DNA of 64,000 nt, from NCBI GenBank assembly GCA_963969595.1, contig OZ018418.1, forward strand, positions 3,601,001 to 3,665,000, given 5' to 3'. This DNA is from Neckera pumila (Eukaryota; Streptophyta; Bryopsida; Hypnales; Neckeraceae). This document shows positions 31,096 through 44,039 of the stretch, one piece after another. Each line of letters opens with the position of its first letter. Position 1 is the stretch's first letter. Made by a program: the position numbers and the translations under genes. The notes beneath the pieces are model-generated. The model ran no database searches. It was given only the letters and a program-made list of their open reading frames with translations, and had not been told where the DNA came from.

Positions 31096-34000
31096 GCATG
31101 AAAGCTCTTGGGAAACAAAAATTGCTGACCAGTCATTAAACCCCCTCAAGTTCGATGAATATGTTTTCACCAAAATACTGAACACATGTCATTCTGAGTA
31201 CAAGTATCCAATTCTTGGGGATTTCTTTTTTCTCACATATACCAAAAAGTTTTCTACTATGGTGAACTGAAAACATGTGGTAAAATTTTCAGAATTTTCC
31301 ACCGCATGGAGCCGTGGACTGCAAGTTCCAACATTGAAATTCAATGAAAGCATTTTTTTGACCCTCTGGAAAACAAGGGTGCTACACTTCAGATGCCCAC
31401 ATTCCTATGAAAGAATGTCCAAAATCATGGTGCTTCTCTGGAATTTTTTTCCTCGACAAGTTTAGTACATGCTTAAAATTTTTTGGATTCATCTGGAATT
31501 GAGCAGCGCAAAGGAAAATATAGCAATTTGACTATACCACATAGATTGCTATTCATTTTTGCAAAAAAGGTTCATGTAACCCATAAAGTTCCATGACTAT
31601 GTTCTCACCGAAAACGCTCAAAAACTATCATTTTGAGTACAAGTATCCAATTTTGAAAAAATAAAATTTTTGGCATATGTAACCGTAGGATCTTGTAGTA
31701 TGGTGACTTGAGAACATATCTTAAAAATTTCAGGAATTTCCTCCGCCTGGATTGCAAGATATAAGCATTCAAAGTTACTAAAACCATGTTTTTGGAACTG
31801 CAAAAAATAGGGCAGCAGTACTCCACAAGCTCACTTTTTGATTAAAAAAATTCCAAAATGATGGTGCTTCTTTGGATTCCTTTTCCTAGCCAAGTTGGCT
31901 ACATGCTTGAAAATTTTCACTTCATTTGAAACTGTACAACATATAGGAAAAGAATAGTAAGTAGATAGTAGTAGAAAATGATTCAAAATACAAAATTGTC
32001 AAGAATTTAATTATGGAACTGAAAAATGCTGATCCCAATGGTGGCAATGTTGTAATAAATAATCTACATCCTTGGATTTTTTTTTTTTTTTAATTATTGA
32101 AAATTGAGTAAAATAAAGGACTTCAAAGTTTATTTTAGTGTACAAAATCCATAACTGCCCGCAAACTTGTAGACCCTTTTCTTGGCCCTTTCTTGGATGC
32201 AGGGACTAAAACATTATACCACAATTACATTTTATTTGTTAAAACAATAGGTTAAGTAATACACCACATTTTGAAGTTTAGGGTGACGGTGTAAGTCAAA
32301 ACACGTTAAATCCGGCATTCAAATTGGGACCCGCAAGGTGAAAATGCAGAAATTCGTGGGGGTAAACAAAAAATCTTGCCCCTATTTGAGTTGTGTCTAC
32401 AGATAGATGTTAACCTCCCCTAGCTAATTTGGGGCCTTTGATTGCAAATATGAAATCAGAATTAAAAATAATAATAATATGTGAAAAATAAAAAATTCCT
32501 GCATTTTTTCGGGGGATAAAACTCCTGTGTTTTCCCCCTACGGGTCCCAATTAGAGCTCGGGGTTTGTAGTCAAAAACTCAGAAATTGCTGTTTCGGTAA
32601 CTCTGAGTCTTACAAGCCATGGCCTTCAGGATTTTCCACCTGATGATTGACTTCGAAGAATGACCCATTCTTCAACCTTGTCACAATTTTCTAATACAAC
32701 TTGTATTGGCAAAGCCTGTAGGAAACAAAATGAGCCCCACGCAAGTACTTTATAAGACCACTTAATTAGGTTATAAGGAAACAAGATTAACATTAATGAA
32801 ATTTGATAGGAATAGTGCAGTAGGTCAATAGAGTACCAATTCAACATATTTTTTGCCGGTCTCTCCTTTCTATCTTCTTGTCTTTAGGAATGACTTCATA
32901 GAATAGATGCTTCCTAAACGCTGAATTTGTACAAGAGCATCATTCATGTTGGTGACCTCTTATTTCATGGAAGGTCACATAATTGGCTTCATTTTTTGCC
33001 TTACGATGGAGATGCTTGTGCCTGTGGGTGATTGACCAAACTTACTGCAGCTTACAAGCTGGGATATACCTGGCTAACACAACTTAGCCATTTCTAATGT
33101 TGCAAGAATTCCAAGAGTCGTACTAGACGATCGTTGTTTCCCCTTTCTTATTAATCTTTTCTCTGTTGCAAGTTAGGATGTCAAAGTAGGACTGAACAAC
33201 TTTTAGAAATGTTTACTGACATTCATGCGCCAAAGCAAGAATGATAAGTTAGCTACTGATGCTTGCATCTTGGAGCACTCTAGGTTAGAGCTACACAAAG
33301 AAGTAGGAAAAAAACGCACAATACATATGCATTGACCTTGTCCAAACAAATTTCAATTAAGGATTTGATCATAGTTCATAAATGCAATACTCATGGTTCA
33401 AGGGTCGTGTAAGTTAATGCTTGAAACCCTACTTCTTGAAACTAAAGCTCACTAGAAACATTCTTAGTTCTTTGATTGTTTAACCATCTTCACTATTAAT
33501 CTCTTTGTGATTCATATGAATCCACATTAAGCTTAATCAGTTACTCCCAAAATTAATCGTCTTTTAACTAAATAAAGAATGTTCAAGAATTGTTGTGTAG
33601 GTTGAAATTAACCGGACATTGCAAAGATGGTGGGTGCTAAACAATGGCTTACGTAAAAATAAAAACAAACAAATATTGAATTAGGCGCACATAACTGAGT
33701 TCGCGTTGTATCTCCACTGATGAGCATGCTGTTGCTGCACCTTGGAAGACTGATAGTATAGGCTTCCCAGTTTTAGTCATTGTCCAGGCACTTCACCCCT
33801 CGGAAGGTACCAATTTCCTTTTCAGTTCCGCTGAACAAAAGTATCAATTGTACATATTCTTGGCTAAAAATCCTTGCTTGCAATCACTTGAATGATTTAA
33901 AAAAGTTAGGGGAAACAACAATTGTTTTCTATACATGGCTCTTGGAATTTTGAACAAGGGTGAAGAATGGGTCATTCAATGTCGCATTGTCACACCTGAA

Positions 34001-34916
34001 ATCAACCAACGTACGTATGGACAACTACACTCACAAATAAGAAAGCCACAAGCTAAGCCTTGCAACAGAGCTAACTTTTCTCCACAAAGGAGCACGGTGC
34101 TACATAAGATTTTGCACATTCACAAGTGGAATAATTTGAATGTCCACGGTGGAATTGACGTCAAGCTTTAGAGCGAAAGCTTCTTTGTAATGCAAAATAT
34201 ATTGTGCAGTGCCAAGGTTGAAATCATTCATAGGTATTGCCATGTAAGTTGCTGAATTTACATATGTTCCCAAAAATTGGCTCATCGGAAATCAACCAAC
34301 ACGCATGCAGCAGTGCTTACAAGTGGGAAGTTCTCAATCAGAGGTCCACTGAGTCAATTCCTAAACCTATTGACAAATTCACTGAATTCAAACAGACATG
34401 AGAATTATCCTCAACACTCCAATTACGTATTTAACATAATTATCCGATCTACAGCGAATGAATATCCCACGATCTAAATTGAAATGACACTTGAAGTCAA
34501 TGTCATAAATTTTATGTACAAGTCATGAAGACTCTTCAAAAATCATGAAAAGCCATGGGTGTTAAAAAACAAAATGCTCTATATCTTGACTTATAGAGGA
34601 CCTAATTTTATAAAAGAAGACCTGAAATTTGAATTTAAAAATTAGAAATCTCACATATCTATAGTCCTTTCTTACCTATTTTTATTGGGTTTGGAAGACA
34701 GAAGTAATCAAATTTATTCATATGTGATAAGTTTGTGAAGATGATGAGGTTGAAGACAATCAACAAAATTTTGTTTTTTTTGTATGGCAAAGACCCCTAA
34801 CTATAGAAGTAACTGTAACACATCCCATGTAATAAGAAAAATTCAATCATCAGATACTATGCATTCTTTAACTTTTGAAAGTAATATAGAACAAAATGAT
34901 CTTAAAAAATTGAATG
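31096..34916. other. AT-rich intergenic DNA with diverged dispersed repeats
   Basis: Two diverged direct copies of one repeat lie at about 31143-31520 and 31580-31960 (shared words: TGAGTACAAGTATCCAATT, ATGGTGCTTCT). The second extends to about 32130 and has an inverted relative at 38055-38530. A 30-bp-class inverted similarity (GAAGAATGGGTCATTC) links 32655-32690 and 33945-33980. No gene is supported. Confidence 0.5.
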
Positions 34917-34997
34917 CTCCCTCTGTTTAAAAAGAAAACCAATGTTTCCTTTGTAAAATACAAACAAAATACCAATTTTATTTTGAGACAGAGGGAG
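34917..34997. mobile_element. Short Stowaway-like MITE (81 bp)
   Basis: It starts CTCCCTCTGTTTAAAA and ends TTTTGAGACAGAGGGAG, which are inverted repeats of the plant Stowaway terminal consensus. The flanking dinucleotides are TG on both sides where TA is expected, so the target has probably mutated. It is non-autonomous and has no coding capacity. Confidence 0.7.
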
Positions 34998-35979
34998 TGA
35001 TTGCTATCTATTTCGTGTTAAGCACACTTACTTATACTACATGTGAACAATTTCAAAATGCACGTAAGTGTATAGTAAGAACACTACGGTCCAACAAGTT
35101 CTAAATGATTGATATTTTTGAAATCTATGATCATAATACGAAACTCATTCCATTCTCACAAGTTCTAACTTCAATTATGCTCAAATTTCTTTTTCACCCT
35201 TCTACTTTAACCCTTGAAGGACCCAGGTCCTTTTTCTGCCTGCCCTTCTTTTGTCAAAACTGCCATTTCTATAGGAAAAAAAAAAAAATTTGAAAAAATT
35301 TGAAAAACATTTGAAATTCTCACATGTAGCCGTAGAATGTTACACCTAACTAGTATGAGAGTGTGTACTAAAACTTCCAAAAATTTTGACCACACAGATT
35401 GCAAGATATCTGCGTTTAAAGGGAAAAAAAGAAGTTTTCCAACACATTGCGGGACTACATTTTTTGACTTTGATAATTTTTAACTTTAAATTTTTGCACT
35501 ACAAAGTTTCGAGCTTCAAAATCTTTTTAGTAGAGAATTGAGTTTAGAGTCTAGCAAAAATAAAAATTTTAAGAACCTTCATTATTTATGAGTGTTACTT
35601 TGACATTTCCACATATAAAGGACCATTTATATATTAATATATTGGATATGTTCTACAAATTAAATTTTTCTGTAGTTTATCATATAGAATACTACCTGGT
35701 CGCTTTAAAATACAGAAATTATTATCTAATTAAGCAAATAGATTCAATAAAAATAATCATGTACCTTTTTCAATTCGTATTTCTGTGTATAATAATTTTA
35801 GAATTGAGGATTGTAATCTTTAAACAAGTTTTAGGATTTAAGGTTTTGTTTCATGAAGCCCTTTAAATTCAAACTCTATGGCTTCTGATATTGGTTGTCA
35901 TTAAAGTGCAGGGTCCAATTTTATAATAGGATCCCTTTTGTAATTGCTAGAGCGGTAAATAGTATTCTAAAGAATCTTT
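34998..35979. other. AT-rich intergenic DNA, no gene seen
   Basis: 35300-35560 resembles the dispersed repeat near 31.7 kb (GATTGCAAGATAT, CACATGTAGCCGTAG). No open frame is convincing. Confidence 0.4.
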
Positions 35980-36055
35980 AGTGGATCACTGTATGTATAT
36001 TCTATACCCTTCATCACACAGGCTAGGGTATAGAGTATATATATAGTGATCCACT
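35980..36055. repeat. 30-bp stem hairpin with 16-nt loop
   Basis: 35980-36009 (AGTGGATCACTGTATG...) pairs with 36026-36055 (...TATAGTGATCCACT) at 26 of 30 positions around a 16-base loop. It may be a minimal MITE or a small-RNA precursor. No terminal duplication is obvious. Confidence 0.6.
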
Positions 36056-37309
36056 CCAGACTTTGGAGTCCCTTTGTATGGTACTTGATAAGCATTTGTG
36101 TAGATTGTGTTTTAAAAAAAAAATCCAAATGGTTCATGCTCTTCAATGCATGGCATTCAAAAAAGGAATGAAAGTGCCCAAAATTAAATGCAATTGTGAT
36201 TTTCATGAACATTTTCCATGGAATGAATATTTTCCATGTGTTTCTTGGTCTACCATTGTTTGTCATTACAATCAAAGTCTTTAATGATGCCAACTTCGTA
36301 GGAAGCTGGTTTATCAATGCTATTGTTTCAGCACGTCTAAACCTTTTTAGGAAATTCAAATTCTGTTCAAAAATCCTAATTTTAATCCAACTATTATTAG
36401 TACTTAGAAACATTCTTAGCATATTCGAATTGTGTCCACAAATTATAAAGTAAAGTCCAACCTGCTAGAAGTTTTGGTCACTGCTTTTTATAAATTATTG
36501 AAACACAAATTGATATATTGTTGGAAGCACAAAATAAGTTTCTTCAATTATATGATACATGGTATTTCAATTTAATTATTTAAAAAATAAGTTTATAGCT
36601 TTTCTTTCCATATGATTAATTGTAGATTTGCACAATTATATTTCTCTTTGCTTTATAGTTGTGGTTAGTAGTCTTCATAATTGCTGACCTTGAACTCAAA
36701 CACTTCAAAGGTGGCACAAAGTTCCTATTCAACTTACCGTACAATTATTGCAGTTGTCTTTTAGTTGTTAGAAAGGCCCTAAACCCTAAAATCTTTTTTC
36801 CAATTCCATTTTATACTTTCATTTTCTTACATTGACTTTCAAATTTTAGAAATTTGTATATATATGAAGTGTAAGAAAAGAAATTCTAATATTGTCTTCA
36901 AGAATGTCATAATTTTAATTTTAGCATATAATTAAATTACAGGTTTCTTTGAAGGAAAATTGGGAGAACTTTTTTAAACGGTACATAAAAATCCCTATAT
37001 GAACTTTTCAGATTTGTTCCACAAAACAAGATGCTCTATAATTATTGGACTTCTCTCAGATAAAAGATTAAATAACTGAAGCTTATAATTAAGGATGGGC
37101 TACTCTCCATGAAAATCATCCAGTGTGCATACACTACTTAAAGATATTAACTAAAAGTACTCGATTGAGGTCAAACTACTATTCAGGACCTACATTTTGT
37201 GCAGTATTTTTCAAAAATGAGCAATTGCACGAATGTTCCAGAATGCTGCGAAGAGTATTTGTCTAAATTGGCAAGTTCTAAGCGTCAATTTCCAAACGTC
37301 TTTGGTAAA
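36056..37309. other. AT-rich intergenic DNA, no gene seen
   Basis: The short open frames on both strands at 35967-36453 overlap one another and lack motifs. I see nothing else. Confidence 0.4.
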
Positions 37310-38045
37310 ACCATTCCTAAACCTTCATAACTTTTGACTCATTGATCAGAATGAAATTGTTCAAAGTTTTTTACGTATATATAAGTCTAGAAAACAAATT
37401 TCAAAGTTTTATTTCTAGAAAAAGGTATGTTTTTTTATTTCCTCTATTTGCCCAATTACCAAAAAAACCCACATATTAGGTTATAACTTTTGACTCACAT
37501 TTCCAAATGTCATGAAATAAGTGCATCTGAAAAGTAATCCTTGCAGGGACCTTCTATTAAAATTTTAGCATAAAATGTAAATGATCTATTGTCACAAGTA
37601 TGTATACGTGCCCAAAATTTCTATATAACCACAAAATGCATGCCGCTCCGGTGCTTTTGGGGTTAAAATGGCATGGTCATAAGGATGCATTTAACCCCTA
37701 GAGGACCAACATGCGTTTTTGGGTTGTATAGAAATTTTGGGCATGTACGTGTGACTAGAGATATCAATACTATAGGCGGGAATTTCAATAGAAGGTGGGC
37801 GCAAGGAATATCATTTGTACGCACTGAATTTCATCACATTTGGAAATGTGAATCAACAATTATGGCCTAATATATTACTATTTTTTCTAACTAGGGAGTG
37901 CAGGCAAATAAAAAGAACTCACTTTTTGCGAAAGTTTTAAATTGGTTTTCTAGAGTTATATGTACGTAAAAAGCTTTGAATCCATCCAATGTGATCTATG
38001 AGTCAAAAGTTATGAAGTTTTTTAGTTTGAGGGCAGTTCTGGATT
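37310..38045. repeat. Foldback, arms about 360 bp, centre near 37675
   Basis: Left words such as CATAACTTTTGACTCAT (37327), CATATTAGG (37470), TTTCCAAATGT (37500) and GCCCAAAATTTCTATA (37611) recur in inverted order on the right (37735, 37840, 37865 and 38010). The arms have diverged, with my estimate of about 75-80% pairing. No target duplication was identified. Confidence 0.65.
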
Positions 38046-38545
38046 CTTTACTCTAAATTTAATTTTGAAGTCCTTCATCTTATTCATTTTTCAATATTCG
38101 TTGCAAAAAATAAAATCAAAGGATGTAGATTATTTATTACACCATTGCAATCGTAGGATTAGAATTTTTCAATGCCATAATTAAATTCTTGACAATTTAG
38201 TAATTTGAATCTTTATTTACTGCTATGTACTTTCTATTTTATTCCTTTGTGTTTTACAATTCCAAATGAAGTAAGAATTTTTGGGCATGTAGCCAACTTA
38301 TCAAGGAAAAAAAATCCAAGTAAGCACCATCATTTGGGACATTTTTTCATCAATAAGTGAGTTTGTGAAGTGCTACTGCCCTTTTTTATGCAGGGCCCAA
38401 AAAATGGTCTTAATGAATTTTGCTGACACATGTAATCGTAAGTTTTTTTTAAAAAATTTGGTGTTTGTACTAAAAATGACAGTTTTTGAGCGTTCTTGGT
38501 GAAAACATAGTCTTAGAACTTTAGGTGTTAAAGTGACATAAGGCC
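38046..38545. repeat. Inverted copy of the dispersed AT-rich repeat
   Basis: The reverse complement matches 31580-32130 over about 480 bp (for example TAATAAATAATCTACATCCT and ATGGTGCTT). It lies directly beside the 37.3-38.0 kb foldback. It is non-coding. Confidence 0.6.
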
Positions 38546-39478
38546 ACAGTGAATGGGCCACAATCAAAGGTCCACGGTCACGGTCAAAGGGCCACGGTTT
38601 AGGATTCGCAATGGGCGGTATGGTGCAAGGTTCGGAGCTGTTGTCTAGAAACCCTGGCCCTCATCCACCATTCCTGGCAACTCCTGTGCGACTTCATTTG
38701 CTTCCGTGATTTTGTGCTTTTGAGAGATTTTGTGTGCTTTTGCGTTAGAGGTTCCTTCATTTTTGCTGCAACCTGCGCTAACTTGATTCGGGGGCTTCTT
38801 CGCTTTCTGTTGTGCGGCGTCCTTGTCAACCTCCTAGTGGGCGACCTAGGCGCGCTTTGTGGTGGGTCGTCGAGGCGCGGAGGTGGAGCTAGGCGACTTG
38901 GGCGTACTGTCTGTGTTGCCTCCTCGTGTAGGTGGGAGCTCTTGTTGGGCGACCTGGGCGTGCATCATTGTGTATGGGATTGGGGGTTTTGGTGGAGCTT
39001 GGCTAGTACGTGCTGGACGAGAGTTCTTGTTTGCTTTCATTCTGTAGAGGCAACTTCATGCACTAAATGTAATTGCTTGTGCTTGTGGACGTGCTACACT
39101 GAATGTAATTCTTTGTACTTGTTCTTGTGGACGTGCTGCTTCCGTAAAGTTCCCACGTACTTGCATTGTGGTGCACTGGTTTCTGTTGCAGTTTAGAATT
39201 TTAATTTTGCTGGGCGACCTTGTTGTGGAAATGGTTTTCTCAAAATTGGATTTTTGAGGTTTGGGCGCTCAATTGGATTCAACAGTCTTATGGTTTTGGT
39301 TTAGGTTTTGTAGTTGAATTCTTGCATTTTGTTTCTGGTTTTGTGAGTTTTTGTTGACTGCATTAGTCTTGTCACTAGGATTTGCATTTGTTGCTTGCGT
39401 TAGGTATATGTTGAGTTGATTTCCAATTCTTGTATTCAGTTTTTGCAATTTTCTATGTCCATTGCTACGTACAAGTTA
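38546..39478. other. Flank upstream of the methylase-like gene
   Basis: A GC-richer patch (38820-39000) holds three imperfect copies of GGGCGACCTGGGCG, and GTGGACGTGCT recurs at 39083 and 39128. The 160-codon frame here is rich in Cys/Trp/Leu and is probably not coding. It may be a promoter or leader region. Confidence 0.35.
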
Positions 39479-40130
39479 AACTTCTGTCGAGTTAAATGTA
39501 GGAACGTCTATAATAACCCCAAAAATGTAGGTTTCAGTCGACGCGTATTTAACTCGACAAAAGTTTAACTTGATAGATGACATAATTAAGGTAGCAACCC
39601 AGAGAAATTTAACTGGAGATGAGATAAGAGGCTTCAAAGAACGGAAGTTTTATCACAAACGGGAGCGGCACACCAACACCAAAGACTTACGAACATAGAA
39701 AAAACATCGAAGTTGCGGAGAGAACCAACAGCTTTAACTCGGCTCGAGATAAAAAACACTTCCCAAACCCTACAATCAAGAAGGTACAGCAGCTAAAGCT
39801 AATTCGACAAGAGACAAGAATGCTAAATATTAACCAAAGACATAGAAGGCATAGGAATATACAAACATCAACAACCAATTAAGGAGGTTTAACTCGTATC
39901 GAGTTAAAAGGCCCTCCGGTATGAATCGTGAAAAGAGAACCAAAGACGTCAGCCCCGTGACAAGTTCACCAAGTTAGAGAACTCTCGATGGTCTGGGATA
40001 GACGGTCTTCACTCGGATAACAAACGGTGTCATAAATAAGCGCCCAATATAACAGGATTCATCAGGAATGATAAGTAGGACAATAGAGCGATGTCAGCGG
40101 TGATCTTCTGGTTTTAACTCGGTTGGAGTT
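39479..40130 (+). promoter_or_regulatory. Cluster of six dyad motifs upstream of the methylase-like gene
   Basis: AACTCG-N3-CGAGTT-type sites at 39479-39493, 39551-39565, 39611-39625 (weak), 39736-39750, 39891-39905 and 40116-40130. All have a three-base centre. They cover about 30-680 bases upstream of the ATG at 40161, mirroring the cluster before the minus-strand transposase. Confidence 0.65.
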
Positions 40131-41597
40131 AACATGTGCTATTGTCCTGGACTTGCAGAAATGGAGTCGCAGACCAAGGGATTAGAGGTTTACCTGAAGC
40201 GCTTTGAGATTGTAGACAATAACAGAGACGAGTACGGCAAGACCGACATGCTTGGAGAATGTTGGGAGTGGAAGGAACCTGAAGAAGTCGACCATTGGAC
40301 ACTCGCTCTTGTTCCTATGAACTCAAACTTGTCCTTCAGGACGAAGTACAAAAAGGTCGAGGACAACCTGCCGGTCACACTTACGGAGGTTGTAAGAGAG
40401 GTCACCACAGGGCCAAACGGGTTAATATTTGTCTGCTGCAGAACGCAGGATCCAGATTAGACTAAGGAGTACATCTTCTCGTACGTGGTAAACAGCAGGC
40501 AGATCACATTCAGTGTCTCTGACTACTACAGGACACTGGAAGGGACGAGCTACCAGGGGCTACAGAAGGAGATTGAGCAGCATATGAAGGAGAAGAGGTG
40601 GAAAGCGAAAGGTGGGAGCCCTCTGACATCCATCACTCTAGCTTCAAGAGTTAATGGCCTGATCAAGGGATTTGACCACATGAAGATGGAGTTGAAGAAC
40701 AAGTCCCAGAGGATTCAGCCCATGTCCTTGACTAGAGATTACAGCAGTCAGGGAGGAAGCCAAGGATCCCTTGTCGTGGTGATCTCGGAGACTGGTAGGA
40801 GCCACACTTGCATGAAGCAGACAGATTGTTTCGGCCGAGGGGAACCATCAGAGACCCCACCACCTACACCAAAAGGGAAAGGAAGGAAGATTACTTCAAA
40901 GAACCTCCTAGTGCTCGAGAGTAGCATGGCCTCAGAGCTTGTACACATCTTGCAAGACTTCGGCGGAATCGTGAAGGAGGTCGACTACGAGGAATCATGC
41001 AATCACTTTGAAGAGTACTGGTCGGCATGCACAGAGCTGTACATACCAAAGATTGGGCACAAGTATGAGATTTCAATTGATCAGCTGGAGACGCCACCAC
41101 AAACACTCAACATCCAAGTGTTGGAAGAATAAGGTGTTCAGAAGACACTGAATTACCTCATCAACATGCCTGACCCTAACAAGAAGATGATGCTATGTGC
41201 ATATCCGCAATTCGTCATGGCAAAGCTTGAATAGTTTGAGGAAGTTGAGGCCGAGAAGTTCTGGATGGTAAACGGACAGCACTGCATAGAGGCATCGAAG
41301 AGAATGCAGAAGATGAATAAGGTGCCCGGCAAGAAGAAGGCTAAGTTTCTGAAATGGGAGGGCTTCGTTGTGTGGCACAAAGACGACAGCCTAATCAGGA
41401 AAGTTTTGGCCTACTACAATTAGGTGAACCACTTCGACAACTTCATGCCAACCTGGTCCACGAACATCCTGGCATCCAGGTTTGTCTGGACAAGTATGGG
41501 ATCCCCATCGCCTCCCAGAGAGCCCACAGCTTTGGGGAAGGCTGTAACACTGGCAAAGAAGTCAAAGGCTGACGGCAACAACCAGAGGCTCTTCGCA

Positions 41598-41731
41598 GTA
41601 AGTCCGCTAGCTTTAACTCGTCTCGAGTTAACTTGTAATTCCATTGAGGTGAGTTCATTCCATATAATTTAACTTGTCTCAAGTTAAGACCCGTTGTTGA
41701 CAGGACGTGTATACTGGACCTGGATGTGCAG
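41598..41731 (+). other. Intron with two dyad motifs
   Basis: GTAAGTCCG at the 5' end and TGTGCAG at the 3' end; joining Ala to Glu-Phe keeps the frame. The motifs lie at 41615-41629 and 41671-41685. The second has both CpGs changed (AACTTG...CAAGTT), so its symmetry is kept. Confidence 0.65.
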
Positions 41732-43076
41732 GAATTCAAGAACGCAATTAAGTTGAGGTTCGCCATGATTGACATTAATAAGAATCAGGGGTATCTAAGC
41801 AAGAAGAACCAGAAGGAGCTAGACATCCACAATGAGATCAAGCTAATTACAACTCAGCAGGACGTCTACAACCTATGGGCGGAGGTCATCTCTAGCCAGG
41901 CTCAAGGAGAATTTGTCGATCCAAATTCGCTCATGAAGTTCAGGTATTGCAAAGGCTGGGACTCGACAAAGGATGGCATGATGACTTGTGAGTTCTTCAA
42001 GTGGATTGGGAACTGCACACAAGACGATCTAAGGAGGCTCGCCCTGCATATCCTTCACAGTTCTCCTTGGCGGACTGTAGAACATCCGAAAGTTGTCATG
42101 AGGGCACCGAAGTCTGTCCTCTTTGACTGCTACTTCACAAAGGACTGGCTTGAGAGGGTTAAGAGGAAAGCTGCTGTAAAGATACAACTGCATCACCTAG
42201 ATCTGAAGTTGAAGCTCTTTGACAACGAGGGAAATCCGAGGAAGAAGGCATGGAAGGCCTTCAAGCGGGATTATAGCGTGAACAAGGCCACGAAGAACAC
42301 GTTGCTCATCGGTCCAGGGGAACACTTCTTCTCTCAGGTAAAGATGCCGTCGAATAAGAAGAAGTCACTGGAGGAATTGTCAGTTACAGCCAAGGAGTTC
42401 TTCACGGTCTTCTTGGCGAGCAAGGGCAAATTTATGAAGCCTGAAGCTAAGGCATTCTTCAGGCCCTATGACATAGACGATGACGAGCTCGGAGAGTGGG
42501 ATGTAGCTATATGGGATGAGTCCGTGCAGTCAAGGGTAAAGCTGGCGGTCATCGACTTCAGGAATATCTCGGGAGTTATAAACAAGGGCGCCAATGCTTT
42601 GTACTACGATAATTTTATGACCATCCTGGAGGAGGATGTTGAGGTGGAGCTCACGGACGTAGAGGTCTGGCTGTGGATTGCTGGTGAGAAGGATGTTGAG
42701 GTCGACGTGCGGAGTTTCATCAGGACATCTGATTTTAGCAAGTTATACTCAGTTGGCTACGCGGATTATCTGCCATCTGCATTTGAGCGCATTGGGGACG
42801 TTCTCATGAGGAGCTCCAAAGCAAAAGATCCGGTCGAACTGCTGTTTTTGGTGAAGAACAGGGCAGTCCTGAAGACCCGCCAAATTCCCAAAACTTTTGC
42901 TGTGGCACCAAAATTGCATTACAGTACAAAGCGGCAGAATGTGGAGGTGGAGTATTGGATACATGATACGGAGCTCTGCATGGAGTTTTATTTGAGCGTC
43001 CTTCAACTATTCGTGTCGCAGAGAGATGTGGTGGTCTCCTATTTTGCGGGAGGAAAGATGATATCTGTTGCTTGGG

Positions 43077-43254
43077 TGAGTTCAACTTCAGTTTTGGATG
43101 CTGATAGTTTAGATGTCTAAATCCCTCCTCTTTAACTCGGGTCGAGTTGACTCCCTATTTGCACGTCCTCTGGATCTCTAGCGGCCATGTATTCTTCTTT
43201 AACTCGGTTCGAGTTGATCATGCTTTCCTAACTGCTCTTTGGGCTTGTCATGCA
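43077..43254 (+). other. Intron with two dyad motifs
   Basis: TGG|GTGAGT donor and CATGCAG|ATG acceptor; the frame is kept (A-W|M-L-S-L). The motifs at 43134-43148 and 43201-43215 are exact AACTCG-N3-CGAGTT. Confidence 0.65.
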
Positions 43255-44039
43255 GATGTTGTCGCTGAACCACTTCTTGGTTGGTGAGAGCAAGAAGAAG
43301 GAAGACTTCCTAAACTTCTGCTTGGAGTCAAAGAGTATGGACAAGGATGATTTCCTTGAGTCGGCGTACTTTGTAGAAGAGCATGAAGATGACGGAAGTA
43401 AGGGGAAAGGTGTGTGCACCTCAGAAGCTAAGGGGCCGTCAGTGTCCGGGAGGGGGAAGGAACCAGCCGATGACAACTGCATCAAGATTCCTGGAGGGTT
43501 TGAGAGTTTTGTTCCTCTGAACATCGGTGCGGACACTGATGATGTGTTAGAGTTGACACCGGGAGCGGTTGGCGAGTCAACGCATGTGCCTGAGAGTAGT
43601 GACATGCGGAGATCATCTAAATCATCTGCTAGACATAATATCACTCCGGAATCCCGTCCGCGTGTGCCACCAAAGAGGAAGCCCAACTTACCAGCACCGG
43701 TTGCTCCATTTTTGTAGGAGTGGATAATGGACTTTATACAGAAGAACAATGAAAATGAGGCTAGGGCTCGTAAGGAGGACCGTGAGGCACAAAGGAAGGA
43801 AAACAAGCGGGTGCGTTGGGAGAATAAGAACATGATCAAGGAGATCATGCAGAGTATTCCCGAAATTGTATAAAAGGTGGCAGCGACAACCATGAACACA
43901 ATGTTCAGTGCAAGACCGTTGATGTCCCTGGATCCGGCTGTAGGAACTCCTCAACTAGCAATTGCCAATCATCCCCAAAAGTCAGTCGATAGTGCCAAGC
44001 AAGCTCGCATAGGGTCAGAGATCCTCACTGGGGTGCCGT

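Noticed and set aside
30949..31185. Repeat protein L-I-L-N-P-T
   Set aside because: It is the translation of an 18-bp minisatellite, with no signs of a gene.
38714..39196. 160-codon frame rich in Cys, Trp and Leu
   Set aside because: It is composed of local GGGCGACC and GTGGACGTGCT repeats, has no domain, and the antisense strand is open too.
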